Of a DNA stretch of 64,000 bases, positions 26,445 through 35,390 are shown one piece after another. The DNA comes from UBA11865 sp963749825 (GTDB taxonomy: Bacteria > Chloroflexota > Anaerolineae > Promineifilales > Promineifilaceae). The notes below the pieces were generated by a model, which was not told where the DNA came from, did not search any database, and saw nothing but the letters and a program-made list of their open reading frames with translations. The first letter of the stretch is position 1, and each line of letters opens with the position of its first letter. The stretch spans positions 496,001 through 560,000 of the forward strand of contig CAVVOI010000009.1 of assembly GCA_963749825.1 (NCBI GenBank), given 5' to 3'. The position numbers and the translations under genes were made by a program.

Positions 26445-26669
26445 ATGCTTGTAAAGCGAATTTTACTGGTCGTTTTGTCTTTGGCTATTGGTTATGGCGT
26501 TACTTATTTTATCGTAACGGTGCTTTTAAATACGACAGTAGCTGAATTTTGGGTTGGACCGGAATTACCCTTAAATATTCCGTATTTTTTGTTAGTGGGT
26601 TTATTCATAGCCTTGGCTGTCAGCATTTGGCTTGACAAGTTCATGGGCACCAAGATATTACCAAAGTAG
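26445..26669 (+). CDS. Small two-helix membrane protein
   Basis: The 74-residue protein has two hydrophobic helices (about 5-28 and 44-64) joined by a short loop rich in Pro, with a basic C-terminus (DKFMGTKILPK). A GGAGAG site precedes the ATG. It sits 22 bases after the receiver gene and 6 bases before folD, hence cotranscribed with both. I do not recognise a family. Confidence 0.7.
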   Translation: MLVKRILLVVLSLAIGYGVTYFIVTVLLNTTVAEFWVGPELPLNIPYFLLVGLFIALAVSIWLDKFMGTKILPK

Positions 26670-26675
26670 AAGGCC

Positions 26676-27560
26676 ATGACCGCAAAAATAATAAATGGAC
26701 AAGAAATAGCAGCAGAAATTCAAGTAGAGGTTAAAGACGCAGTTGAAGCCATGCAAGCGGAGTACGGTTACGTACCCGGTCTGGCAACGGTTTTGGTTGG
26801 CGAAGATCCCGCCTCATCTACCTATGTGCGAATGAAGCAAAAAAGGTGCGCCGAAGTTGGCATTCGATCCATCGGCCATTCATTGCCTGCGGATATTTCA
26901 CAGGAAGAATTGGAAAAAGTCGTCGCCGACCTGAATGCAGATCCTGAGGTGAACGGCATCCTAGTTCAGTTGCCTTTGCCAAGTCATTTGGATGAAGAAG
27001 CAGTTCTAAATTCGATTGATCTAGGCAAAGATGTGGATGGATTTCACCCGGTGAATATTGGCCGATTGGCCATGAAGGGGCGAGATCCACTTTTCATACC
27101 ATGTACGCCTTATGGTGTTATGGTATTGCTGGAAAAGTCTGGAACGCAGGTGAGTGGCGCGGAAGCAGTAGTCCTCGGCCGGTCGAATATCGTTGGTTTG
27201 CCGGTGGCAATGTTGCTGCAGAAGGCTAACGCCACGGTGACGATCTGCCACAGCCGGACAAAAGATTTGGCAGAACACACGAGAAATGCCGATATCGTCG
27301 TTGCCGCAATTGGCCGACGAGAGATGGTGACAGGTGATATGCTCAAGCCTGGTTCAACGGTCATCGACGTAGGTATCAACCAAAAAGACGACCCGACTAT
27401 GAAGCGTGGTTATCGTCTGGTCGGCGATGTGGATTTTGATTCGGCCAAAGAAGTGGCCGGTGCAATAACACCCGTACCGCGTGGTGTAGGGCCAATGACT
27501 ATTGCCATGCTGCTCAAGAACACGCTGCATGCAGCCGAATTGGCTTTGGCAAATAAATAG
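26676..27560 (+). CDS. folD: Bifunctional methylenetetrahydrofolate dehydrogenase/cyclohydrolase
   Basis: FolD interconverts 5,10-methylene- and 10-formyl-tetrahydrofolate, using NADP in the dehydrogenase step. The 294-residue protein shows YVRMKQKRCAEVGI (catalytic Lys in the Y-x3-K motif), VQLPLPSHL, DVDGFHP, PCTPYGVMVLL, the cofactor fold GRSNIVGLPVAMLL and the C-terminal TPVPRGVGPMTIAMLLKNT. It ends 44 bases before a strong terminator. Confidence 0.96.
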   Translation: MTAKIINGQEIAAEIQVEVKDAVEAMQAEYGYVPGLATVLVGEDPASSTYVRMKQKRCAEVGIRSIGHSLPADISQEELEKVVADLNADPEVNGILVQLPLPSHLDEEAVLNSIDLGKDVDGFHPVNIGRLAMKGRDPLFIPCTPYGVMVLLEKSGTQVSGAEAVVLGRSNIVGLPVAMLLQKANATVTICHSRTKDLAEHTRNADIVVAAIGRREMVTGDMLKPGSTVIDVGINQKDDPTMKRGYRLVGDVDFDSAKEVAGAITPVPRGVGPMTIAMLLKNTLHAAELALANK

Positions 27561-27604
27561 CCGAGCAATGCCTCCACGGCAATAATTTAGGTAAAATCGA
27601 ACAG

Positions 27605-27647
27605 GCGCTACTGCTTATCCTGGCCGGATAATGGTAGCGCTTTTTTT
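27605..27647 (+). terminator. Intrinsic terminator of folD
   Basis: GCGCTAC (27605-27611) pairs with GTAGCGC (27634-27640), and TTATCC with GGATAA inside. TTTTTTT follows at 27641-27647. The T run overlaps the last codon of the convergent mobA. Confidence 0.9.
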
Positions 27648-28239
27648 ATTCCAGGTAACCAAGATTATTTAAATCTTCAGGCGTATTGACGTTTTTGAAT
27701 GAACGGCCGAAAGGATCGTATTTCTCGATTTCCCGCTTGCCGATAAAGTTAACACTAATATCTGGGTAAAAAGAAATAAGCTTGAGGGAATGCGCTTGGA
27801 GCTTTTTTTCTACCGGCAACAGACAGGACTTGCTGTAGACGGCGTGCAATGGTTCCGGATACCGATCCCAACGCGGGACGATAGCGTCGGCCGAATCCCG
27901 TAAAGAGACCAGATATTCGAGTAAGGAACGATTGAGCCATGGCATATCACAGGCTACAATCAGGATATAGGCCTGGTGTGCGTAGTGAAGGGCCGCATGC
28001 AAACCTCCAAGAGGACCCAAATCGGGGTGGAGATCCTGATAAATGGGCAGGCCAAGATAGGCATAATTCTCAGGGTTATTTGAAATGATAATCTCTAGAG
28101 TTCCAATGCCCTGCACCCGATCCAACACATGCTCGATCATGGGCTTCCCCAATATGGGAACAAAAGACTTGTCAGTTCCCATGCGGCTGCTTTTACCCCC
28201 CGCCATGATTACAGTCGTTATCCCATTTGCTTTTCCCAT
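27646..28239 (-). CDS. mobA: Molybdenum cofactor guanylyltransferase
   Basis: MobA attaches GMP to molybdopterin to make the guanine dinucleotide cofactor. The 197-residue protein opens with the nucleotidyltransferase signature IMAGGKSSRMGTDKSFVPI and has DLGPLGGLHAAL and the metal-binding ACDMPWLNRSL. A C-terminal FKNVNTPEDL is the usual family ending. It is the distal gene of a minus-strand run with hemW and rnhB. XDH-family enzymes such as the one at the left edge usually take the cytosine form, so MobA probably serves another enzyme. Confidence 0.9.
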   Translation of the reverse strand: MGKANGITTVIMAGGKSSRMGTDKSFVPILGKPMIEHVLDRVQGIGTLEIIISNNPENYAYLGLPIYQDLHPDLGPLGGLHAALHYAHQAYILIVACDMPWLNRSLLEYLVSLRDSADAIVPRWDRYPEPLHAVYSKSCLLPVEKKLQAHSLKLISFYPDISVNFIGKREIEKYDPFGRSFKNVNTPEDLNNLGYLE

Positions 28240-28291
28240 GATTGGCTGATTTTAGCTTACTTTCTGCGTATTCCTGAGCCGGAAGAAAGCT

Positions 28292-29461
28292 TTACATAAA
28301 ACGATAAAACACCTGATTGCTTAAAAACCATCCGCGTTCTGTCAGCAGCAATCGCTGCCCGTCTGACCGCATCAATTCCCAATCAAGTAGCTGTTCGATT
28401 ATTCCGGGATAGGCATCCATCGGACTGATCCCAAATTTCTGCTCGAAGGATTTAATATCTAGACCTTCCTGCAGTAGTCGCAGTTCAGTGATCATCGAGT
28501 CGGACATCGCTTCTGTTTTACTTAGTTGTTGCCGGTCGATTGTGGCCGGGGTGAATGGATAAGCCAGCCGGTCTGGTTTATCCTCCAACCGGCGGATATA
28601 GACTCTCGGTTGTTTCACAATTGAGTAACGATATCCGGCCGCATGGCCGTGGGCTCCTGCACCGAAACCAAGGTATTCATGATTGCGCCAATAGCTTAGA
28701 TTGTGCTCGCATTGTTTCCCTGGCTGGGCCCAATTGGATATTTCGTAATGTTCGTAACCCTTTTCTGCTAACAATTCACTAGCATAGTAGAATTGATCGG
28801 CAGCAAGATCAGGATCTGGACTTTGAATGGAACCGGCACTTAGCCAACGTTTCATAGGTGTGCCGGGCTCAATCGTTAAACAGTAAAGGCTCAAGTGGTC
28901 GGGATTTAATTCTAGAATCGCTTGCAGGCTCGTTCGCCAGTTGGAGAGCGTTTGGCCTGGCAGACCATAAATCAGGTCAAGATTAATATTTTCAAAACCA
29001 ACCTCTCTGCTTGATTGGGCAGCCTTTACGGCGTCATCGAAGTCGTGTTCTCTTCTCAATAATTGAAGCTCAGCTGCTATTGAACTTTGCACGCCAATGC
29101 TTAAGCGATTTACGCCCAAATCTCGGATCTTTTGAAGATAGGCCTTATCTACCGATTCCGGATTGATCTCCATTGATATTTCACTATTGGTCTGGAGAAA
29201 AAAACCTTCTCGGATGGCTCCGAGAATATTTCTGATCCCCTCGGCCGGTATCAACGATGGTGTCCCACCTCCCAGATAAACAGTGTGGGCGTACAAATTA
29301 CGTCCTTTGCTCAAATATCGAATTTCATGGCTCAAAGCGTTGGTATAAGAATCCCTTAAATCGCTCACGGTTGTATAGGTATTGAAGTCGCAATACGAGC
29401 AGCGTTGACGACAAAAGGGTATATGGAGATAGAGGCTGAGGCTATCAGAGTTGTGAGCCAT
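28292..29461 (-). CDS. hemW: HemW-like radical SAM heme chaperone
   Basis: The 389-residue protein carries the radical SAM cluster motif C17-x3-C21-x2-C24 (PFCRQRCSYCDFNTY), GGGTPSLIP, INPESVDKAYL and SIGVQS. The C-terminal part has HNLSYWRNHEYLGFGAGAHG. The second half of a real coproporphyrinogen oxidase (HemN) N-terminus is absent, so the heme-carrier HemW is the better call. It is 4 bases after the rnhB stop. Confidence 0.9.
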   Translation of the reverse strand: MAHNSDSLSLYLHIPFCRQRCSYCDFNTYTTVSDLRDSYTNALSHEIRYLSKGRNLYAHTVYLGGGTPSLIPAEGIRNILGAIREGFFLQTNSEISMEINPESVDKAYLQKIRDLGVNRLSIGVQSSIAAELQLLRREHDFDDAVKAAQSSREVGFENINLDLIYGLPGQTLSNWRTSLQAILELNPDHLSLYCLTIEPGTPMKRWLSAGSIQSPDPDLAADQFYYASELLAEKGYEHYEISNWAQPGKQCEHNLSYWRNHEYLGFGAGAHGHAAGYRYSIVKQPRVYIRRLEDKPDRLAYPFTPATIDRQQLSKTEAMSDSMITELRLLQEGLDIKSFEQKFGISPMDAYPGIIEQLLDWELMRSDGQRLLLTERGWFLSNQVFYRFM

Positions 29462-29465
29462 CAGA

Positions 29466-30095
29466 TCAATCTAAAAGCGTTTGCCGGATTGGCGCGAAGG
29501 AGTACCGGTGAATTGGGCATGGGCCAACCTTTGCCACTTCAGCTTGATGGCCAGGGGTACAATATCCTTTGTGACGAGAAAAGCTGTAATCAGGATAGCT
29601 AGCGTTCATTTCGACCATAATTCTATCACGGGTTACTTTGGCCAGGATGGATGCAGCGGCAATGGATAGGCTTAAACCATCACCGCGAATGATAGATTTT
29701 TGGTGAATGGGTAACTTCCTCAGGCGCATGCGTCCGTCGATTAGGAGAAACTCGGGTAGCGGGTTCAACATTTTCACGGCCGCAGTCATTGCCATAGCGT
29801 TGGCGGGTATTATGCCAAGCTCGTCAATCTGTGGTGCAGAAACAGCTGCCACACCGGTAGCGATGGCTGTTGATGTGATAATCTCGAATAGCTCTTCTCT
29901 TCGTTTGGGGGGCACTTGTTTAGAGTCGTTTACATCGTTTAGTAATTCAAGCTTGTCCGGCTGATCCAGGGGCAAGATGACTGCTGAGGCCACAACAGGT
30001 CCGGCAATTGCTCCTCGGCCGGCTTCGTCGATACCGGCAATCAAAAGAGGTCCGAATTCTTCCTGGATTTGCAGCTCCAACTCAATTGTCGGCAT
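29466..30095 (-). CDS. rnhB: Ribonuclease HII
   Basis: RNase HII cuts the RNA strand at ribonucleotides embedded in DNA. In this 209-residue protein the DEAGRG motif (D23, E24 in GIDEAGRGAIAGP) starts the fold. LNDVNDSKQVPPKRREEL, the LLIDG strand (third Asp) and AAASILAKVTRDRIM follow, completing the DEDD metal site. It ends in HRYSFAPIRQ. Confidence 0.95.
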   Translation of the reverse strand: MPTIELELQIQEEFGPLLIAGIDEAGRGAIAGPVVASAVILPLDQPDKLELLNDVNDSKQVPPKRREELFEIITSTAIATGVAAVSAPQIDELGIIPANAMAMTAAVKMLNPLPEFLLIDGRMRLRKLPIHQKSIIRGDGLSLSIAAASILAKVTRDRIMVEMNASYPDYSFSRHKGYCTPGHQAEVAKVGPCPIHRYSFAPIRQTLLD

Positions 30096-30111
30096 CTTAT
30101 GGGAACCAAGA

Positions 30112-30870
30112 CTAGAGGTCGAGACTCGGCATGCCGGAAGGTTGGGGATCGTATCGGCCCCGATAGCCGTTTAGTCGAATCCGGATCACTTCTCGCACCA
30201 TTTCAATTGCATCGCGGACCGGACTGATGCGGCTATTCGCCCGGTAATACCAATTAATTGGCACCTCAACAATCTTATATCCGCGTTGTTGGGCAATAAA
30301 AAGCAGTTCCACATCAAAAGCCCAACCGTCGATGCTTTGACTATCAAGAATATCTAATGCTGCCTGACGACGGAAGCATTTAAACCCACACTGAGTATCC
30401 TGAAAACCAGGCACAGCGAGAACTTTTACAATGAGGTTAAAAACTCGGCCCATCAAGTGACGATAGCCTGGCTCGTTGTACCGGACCGCACCGGTTACTT
30501 CCCGGCTGGCTATGGCAACATCATATGGGCCAATATTTGGCGGTAAAAACTTGTTCACTTCATCAATCGGCATAGATAGGTCAGCATCGGCCATAAATAA
30601 GAACTCGCCGTTTGCTGTTAACATGCCAGTACGTACGGCCGCTCCTTTTCCTTGACTCGGTTCATCTAATACATGTAGGAAGGGATACTGGTTGGCAAAT
30701 TCCACGGCAATCTTTTTAGTGTTATCGCTTGAATTATTATTAACGATGATTACTTCAGACGAGTAGGGTTGTTCCAATATGAAATTGGCTACCTGAGGTA
30801 GTGTCTCGGGTAACCGGCGGCCTTCATTATAGGCTGGGATTATCAAGCTTAGCAGGGGAGTATCTTTCAT
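30112..30870 (-). CDS. Family 2 glycosyltransferase, dolichyl/polyprenyl-phosphate sugar synthase-like
   Basis: The protein shows LSLIIPAYNEGRRLPETL, the metal-binding ADADLSMP, and GFQDTQCGFKCFRRQAALDI, a hallmark of the DPM1/polyprenyl-phosphate glucosyltransferase group. It probably transfers a sugar to a lipid phosphate at the inner membrane face. The frame is open up to 30939 with TTG and ATG (30921) alternatives, but the ATG at 30870 places the conserved strand at the usual distance. No clear ribosome site exists for any of them. Confidence 0.85.
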   Translation of the reverse strand: MKDTPLLSLIIPAYNEGRRLPETLPQVANFILEQPYSSEVIIVNNNSSDNTKKIAVEFANQYPFLHVLDEPSQGKGAAVRTGMLTANGEFLFMADADLSMPIDEVNKFLPPNIGPYDVAIASREVTGAVRYNEPGYRHLMGRVFNLIVKVLAVPGFQDTQCGFKCFRRQAALDILDSQSIDGWAFDVELLFIAQQRGYKIVEVPINWYYRANSRISPVRDAIEMVREVIRIRLNGYRGRYDPQPSGMPSLDL

Positions 30871-30982
30871 AGAAAATAGGTTGTCTTTGCCCCAGATACC
30901 TACTCGAAAGGTCCTGGTCATCCTGCTCGCGCATATCAATACATAATGAGCCAGGGCGGCAGGTCAGGCGATCATAACTTTG

Positions 30983-31942
30983 CTATGGGGTCTCGTCAAC
31001 CGGGGTAAGTATAACCGTCAAGCTTTCGTCGGATACCCGGCGGTTTCCCTGGACTATTCTACGCTCGGGTAAGTAGCGAAATGCCCCTACTAAACCTGCA
31101 ATTTGCCCGCGAATACGTGCCCTGGAGGCAGGGCCGCGCCACGAGCGCAATGCTGATAACGTGAGCGACAATTGACCACGTAGAATGACCAGCCCATGCT
31201 TCCTTAAAAGTGAAGTTGGGTAATTCTTCCAAATCAGGAAGAGAAAGTTTCGCCCATCATAATAGCTAGCGGTTTCATTTCCGCCAGAGGCTTTCAACTT
31301 GTGGTAAACAACGGCCGAAGGCACATACAATACCTTCCAACCGGCTAATTGAGCGCGCCAACTTATGTCAACATCCTCGCAGGAGAAGTAAAAACTTTCA
31401 TCAAGAAAACCGATTTCTTCAATCAAGCTCCGACGGTAGGCTGCCGCGCCGCCACAAGCACCGAAAATGAATTCCTCTTGGTCATATTGCCCACGATCCT
31501 TCTGCCAGACGCCCCGGTTGCCTGGAATTCCATCTGTCCGGTAGAAATCACCGGCCGTATGAAAATGATCTCGTTGATCAAAAAGCAATATCTTGCTGGC
31601 GACAATCCCTGCTTCTGGGTAGCGTTGAAATGCGTCAATGATCGCCGCTAGCCATTCTGGACTCACCTCAGTGTCGTTATTTAACAAGAGAATGATATCA
31701 CCTTGGGCGACAGTATAACCTGCATTACAGGCCCCGGTGAAGCCTCGATTCTCTTTTAATTCAATGACACGGACCTCTGGAAAATTTTCCGTTACGAACT
31801 TCTGCGAACCATCAGATGAATTATTATCAACCAGGATGACTTCAAATTGATTGAAGCGTTGTCTGCGCAAAGCTTGAAGGCAAACTTCGAGGTGATGGAG
31901 GCCGTTCCAGTTCGGGATGATGATTGATGCAGGTACAGGCAT
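30983..31942 (-). CDS. Family 2 glycosyltransferase, rhamnosyltransferase-like
   Basis: The 319-residue protein has ASIIIPNWNGLHHLEVCL, a DNNSSDGS segment, LLLNNDTEVSPEW (DxD-type metal site replaced by NDT, as common in this clade) and FYFSCEDVDISWRAQLAG. This is the pattern of the WbbL/rhamnosyltransferase clade. The C-terminus is basic and may be membrane-associated. The neighbouring rfbD makes dTDP-rhamnose, which fits a rhamnose acceptor reaction, by context. Confidence 0.85.
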   Translation of the reverse strand: MPVPASIIIPNWNGLHHLEVCLQALRRQRFNQFEVILVDNNSSDGSQKFVTENFPEVRVIELKENRGFTGACNAGYTVAQGDIILLLNNDTEVSPEWLAAIIDAFQRYPEAGIVASKILLFDQRDHFHTAGDFYRTDGIPGNRGVWQKDRGQYDQEEFIFGACGGAAAYRRSLIEEIGFLDESFYFSCEDVDISWRAQLAGWKVLYVPSAVVYHKLKASGGNETASYYDGRNFLFLIWKNYPTSLLRKHGLVILRGQLSLTLSALRSWRGPASRARIRGQIAGLVGAFRYLPERRIVQGNRRVSDESLTVILTPVDETP

Positions 31943-31958
31943 AGTGGATTGTAACTAA

Positions 31959-32801
31959 TCAGTCGAGGATATGGTTGGTCATGAAATCATTCAATGCCTC
32001 TTGCCAGGGGCGCAATGTAATCCCAATGCTTGTACCGGCGATATTTAACAAAGAGCCATATAACGGTGGCATCGAGGCTCGTTTATACTGGCGACTGAGA
32101 ATGGGTAGATTTAACGTGTCATGTAAACCGGCCAAATTCAATATCTCGTTGGCAAATTCCCAACGAGAGGATGTTCCCTCATTTACCAGGTGATAGATAC
32201 CGAATTGACCCGTATTTATTAACTCTCCAATTGCCTCGGATAGATCACGAACATAGGTGGGATTTCCGATTTCATCAGCCACGACGTTAACTTGGCCCGT
32301 GTCTCGTGCTCTTTCTAAAATTGCATGAATGAAGTTCCGACCTCCCGGCGCAAACAACCAGGCTGTACGAACGATATAGAAACGCGGTACAAGCGCTTTT
32401 ACGAATGTTTCAGCGGCGGCTTTCGAATGACCATATGGATTAATTGGGTCTGGAGACATCCATTCCTCATAACCCTCGAAGCAATTTCCGGCGAAGATTT
32501 CGTTGGTGCTCAGATGCACCAACACCGAACCGGTCTCCTGGCAGGCCAAGGCGACATTTTGTGTGCCTAACCCGTTTACTTCGTAGGCCAGCTTAGGATT
32601 TCGGGCGCATCCGTCTACGTCGGTATAGGCCGCGCAGTGAATGACAATCTCAGGATTGACATCTTGTATGTATTTGCCGATGCTTTGCCTGTTGGTTATG
32701 TCAACTTCTGGTAGATCGATTGGAAAAAGGGCGTAATTAGACAGCGTCTCTTGCAGAGCAGTACCCAGTTGTCCTTCGCTACCTGTGATAAGTATCTTCA
32801 T
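31959..32801 (-). CDS. rfbD: dTDP-4-dehydrorhamnose reductase
   Basis: RfbD performs the last step of dTDP-L-rhamnose synthesis. The 280-residue short-chain dehydrogenase shows ILITGSEGQLGTAL (NAD(P) binding), VIHCAAYTDVDGCARNP, STNEIF and the catalytic YGHSKAAAE, followed by RTAWLFAPGGRNF. rfbA, rfbB and rfbC are not in the window. It is the first gene of the minus-strand run. Confidence 0.9.
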   Translation of the reverse strand: MKILITGSEGQLGTALQETLSNYALFPIDLPEVDITNRQSIGKYIQDVNPEIVIHCAAYTDVDGCARNPKLAYEVNGLGTQNVALACQETGSVLVHLSTNEIFAGNCFEGYEEWMSPDPINPYGHSKAAAETFVKALVPRFYIVRTAWLFAPGGRNFIHAILERARDTGQVNVVADEIGNPTYVRDLSEAIGELINTGQFGIYHLVNEGTSSRWEFANEILNLAGLHDTLNLPILSRQYKRASMPPLYGSLLNIAGTSIGITLRPWQEALNDFMTNHILD

Positions 32802-32813
32802 TTTATGCAGAGA

Positions 32814-32819
32814 ATTATA
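32814..32819 (-). promoter_or_regulatory. -10 element of the rfbD operon
   Basis: A perfect TATAAT on the minus strand lies 12 bases before the rfbD ATG, predicting a start only about 6 bases upstream of the gene. The -35 region (TTCGTG-like) is poor. Confidence 0.45.
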
Positions 32820-32889
32820 ACGATAGGCGGATCAAAGCACGAACTGGGACGAATGATAGGCGGAACTTTTTGCTTATCAGCTTGAATGC

Positions 32890-32918
32890 TTGACACGTGG
32901 GCCATCGCATCTGATACT
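32890..32918 (+). promoter_or_regulatory. trmD promoter, probably leaderless transcript
   Basis: TTGACA (32890-32895), 17 bases, then GATACT (32913-32918). The predicted start at about 32925 coincides with the trmD ATG at 32926, and no ribosome site precedes that ATG. Confidence 0.6.
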
Positions 32919-32925
32919 AACATTT

Positions 32926-33690
32926 ATGCAAATTGACATCCTAACGTTATTTCCAGAGTTATTCACGACGTATTTTGAAACAAGTATCTTGAAGCGAGCG
33001 CGAGATGCGGGTTTGTTAAATGTTTTCGTACACAATATTCGTGATTATGCACAGGGTAAACATCGAGTAACCGATGAACCCCCTTATGGCGGCGGTGGCG
33101 GAATGGTTTTGAAACCCGAGCCTATTTTTGACGCCGTAGAGACAATCATTGGGTTGAATTCAGAACCTGATCACGAAAGTCACCGGTTTCCAATCATTTT
33201 GCTCACACCGCAGGGTAGATTATTCAATCAATCATTGGCCCAGGAATTGGCGACTGAGAAACGGTTGATACTCATTTGCGGTCGTTATGAGGGCGTGGAT
33301 GAACGAGTAAGACAACAGCTAGTGACCGACGAAATCTCGATAGGCGATTATGTCTTAACCGGTGGCGAGTTAGCTGCATTGATAATAACCGACTCCGTTA
33401 CTCGTCTGCAAAAAGGGGTGCTTGGCGCCGAGGGAGCGGCCGAATCAGACAGTCATGCATTTGGGTTGCTTGAAGGACCTCACTACACCCGACCAGAAAC
33501 TTTTCGAGGAATGCAGGTGCCTGATGTGTTGCGATCCGGACATGCAGCCAATATCAGGCGATGGCGTAGAGAACAGGCGCTGCGACGTACCTGGCAACGA
33601 AGACCAGAATTACTGTTGACGGCAAACCTTGACGAAGAGGACAAACAATTTCTGATGATCTTGGCCGAAGAATCTATTCAAGGTATGTAA
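32926..33690 (+). CDS. trmD: tRNA (guanine-37-N1)-methyltransferase
   Basis: TrmD methylates G37 next to the anticodon and prevents frameshifting. The family N-terminus MQIDILTLFPELF begins at the ATG 32926; an upstream ATG at 32890 would lie in the promoter. EPPYGGGGGMVLKPEP, LICGRYEGVDERV and the knot segment SIGDYVLTGGELAAL are intact, and TRPETFRG follows. Usually trmD sits in an rpsP-rimM-trmD-rplS operon, but here it is alone between rfbD and mraZ. Confidence 0.95.
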   Translation: MQIDILTLFPELFTTYFETSILKRARDAGLLNVFVHNIRDYAQGKHRVTDEPPYGGGGGMVLKPEPIFDAVETIIGLNSEPDHESHRFPIILLTPQGRLFNQSLAQELATEKRLILICGRYEGVDERVRQQLVTDEISIGDYVLTGGELAALIITDSVTRLQKGVLGAEGAAESDSHAFGLLEGPHYTRPETFRGMQVPDVLRSGHAANIRRWRREQALRRTWQRRPELLLTANLDEEDKQFLMILAEESIQGM

Positions 33691-33864
33691 GCAACTGTTC
33701 ATGATTTAGTGTTGATTTAAGTCTGTGCGTTTTAGCCCATAGTTTTTAACCATAACCAGCCAGTCCTAAAGGCCAATATCTGGGAGCCAACCCCAACACA
33801 ACCCACAATGGTGGGGGAAGAGTAGTACGCTTGAACTAATTTCTTAAAAGTTCGACCGAATTCC
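33691..33864. other. Spacer between trmD and the mraZ promoter
   Basis: No gene is seen. A small hairpin, CCCAC-AAT-GGTGGG, lies near 33803-33820 without a T run. Confidence 0.5.
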
Positions 33865-33938
33865 TTCACAGGATGGAGGGTTTAGTGTATACTGTCCCAC
33901 AAAGTGGAGTGAAGTGGGGCGTTGTGGTTTGTAGGTGG
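33865..33938 (+). promoter_or_regulatory. dcw cluster promoter with MraZ operator
   Basis: TTCACA (33865-33870), 17 bases, then TATACT (33888-33893) form a good promoter. Immediately downstream, GTGG occurs at 33904, 33914, 33924 and 33935, that is, at spacings of 10, 10 and 11 bases. MraZ binds tandem GTGG-type repeats one helical turn apart ahead of its own gene, so this array is most likely its autorepression site, placed over the transcription start. Confidence 0.75.
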
Positions 33939-33987
33939 AACGTTCCAGTCGAAAATTTGTGCTAAATTAGGGATTTGAATAGAACGC

Positions 33988-34413
33988 ATGTTCTTAGGCG
34001 AGTATACCCACACCATCGACGACAAAGGTCGTCTGACCATTCCGGCGAAATTTCGGGGAGATCTGGCGTCCGGCCTGGTTGTTACCCGTGGGTTCGACCA
34101 AAATCTCATGATATTCCCCTTAACTGAGTGGCAAGAATTGGCCGAGCGCGTTCTTTCCCGTCCCCTGGGAGACGAAGGTGTGCGCGCCTTCCGGCGCAGG
34201 ATATTTTCTGGAGCCGTCGATTTGACACCTGACCGGCAAGGACGCATCGTGCTTCCACCATACCTGAGGGAATTTGCCGATATCGATGGTGAGGTGGTCG
34301 TCTCTGGTATGTATAACTATGTTGAGGTCTGGAGTTCATCTTCCTGGGTGATGGTACGCGACTCCATTGAAAATGGCAACGAATCGTCCAGGTGGGATGA
34401 TTTGGGCATATAG
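33988..34413 (+). CDS. mraZ: Transcriptional regulator MraZ
   Basis: MraZ controls the division and cell wall cluster. The 141-residue protein has two AbrB-like swapped-hairpin domains, with DDKGRLTIPAKFR (about 11-23) and DRQGRIVLPPYLREFA (about 90-105). It is the first gene of the cluster and lies directly behind its likely operator. Confidence 0.95.
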   Translation: MFLGEYTHTIDDKGRLTIPAKFRGDLASGLVVTRGFDQNLMIFPLTEWQELAERVLSRPLGDEGVRAFRRRIFSGAVDLTPDRQGRIVLPPYLREFADIDGEVVVSGMYNYVEVWSSSSWVMVRDSIENGNESSRWDDLGI

Positions 34414-34445
34414 TGCAACGCAACTGTCGATGGTCGTGACGGACG

Positions 34446-35390
34446 ATGCACATACCTGTACTTTACCAAGAGATCATAGATTATCTTCAGCCAAGGCCTG
34501 GAGGAAGATACATTGATGGGACCGTTGGCGCTGGAGGCCACACAAAAGGCTTACTGTTGGCTTCAGCACCTGATGGCCAGGTTCTCGCTTTTGATCGGGA
34601 TCCAGATGCTATCGTTTACGCCCGCCAGCAGCTGCATGATGAAGAGCAGCGAATCACCTTCATTCATGCAAGCTACGCCGAGATGGCGAAAACGGCACCA
34701 TTACACGGTTTTCTCGAAGTTGACGGGATTCTACTTGATCTCGGTCTTTCATCCAGGCAGTTAGCTGATCCATATCGGGGTTTTTCGTTTTCAGAAGATG
34801 GCCCACTTGATATGCGTTTTGATCCCACTACAGAGAGGACGGCTGCGGATCTAGTCAATGACTCAACTACCAAAGAATTGGCATGGATTTTCAGGAATTA
34901 CGGCGAAATACGCCAGAGCCAAAAAGTTGCCGTAGCAATAAAGCGGAAAAGGCCAATTCGAACGACTCGTGAGTTAGCAGAAGTAGTAGGCGAATCAAAT
35001 ATGTACGGTCCAAGACGCGGAATGTCCCGTAAATATCGACACCCCGCAACGCTTGTGTTTCAAGCATTGCGGATCGCCGTGAATGATGAACTATCTGAAA
35101 TTGAAGCCGGGCTTGAGGCGACAATACCGCTTCTTAAAACCGGCGGCCGCCTGGCTGTTATTAGTTTTCACTCGTTGGAAGATCGCCTAGTGAAAAATTT
35201 TATCCGCGAACATAGCAAAAGCTGTAGCTGCCCGCCGGAACAACCGGTATGCACTTGTGAAACACAACCACTTCTACGACCCGTGCATAGGAAAGTGATA
35301 AGACCGACTGAAGAAGAAATCGCTGAAAATCCACGTAGCCGGAGCGCAAAGCTTAGAGTTGCCGAGAGAATCAATGGAGATGAAGGGTGA
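34446..35390 (+). CDS. rsmH: 16S rRNA (cytosine-1402-N4)-methyltransferase
   Basis: RsmH (MraW) methylates C1402 in the ribosomal P site. The 314-residue protein has HIPVLYQEIIDYL, the SAM loop DGTVGAGGHTKGLL, LDLGLSSRQLADPYRGFSF, and ISFHSLEDRLVKNFI with the family C-terminus. Its TGA overlaps the GTG of ftsL. Confidence 0.96.
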   Translation: MHIPVLYQEIIDYLQPRPGGRYIDGTVGAGGHTKGLLLASAPDGQVLAFDRDPDAIVYARQQLHDEEQRITFIHASYAEMAKTAPLHGFLEVDGILLDLGLSSRQLADPYRGFSFSEDGPLDMRFDPTTERTAADLVNDSTTKELAWIFRNYGEIRQSQKVAVAIKRKRPIRTTRELAEVVGESNMYGPRRGMSRKYRHPATLVFQALRIAVNDELSEIEAGLEATIPLLKTGGRLAVISFHSLEDRLVKNFIREHSKSCSCPPEQPVCTCETQPLLRPVHRKVIRPTEEEIAENPRSRSAKLRVAERINGDEG

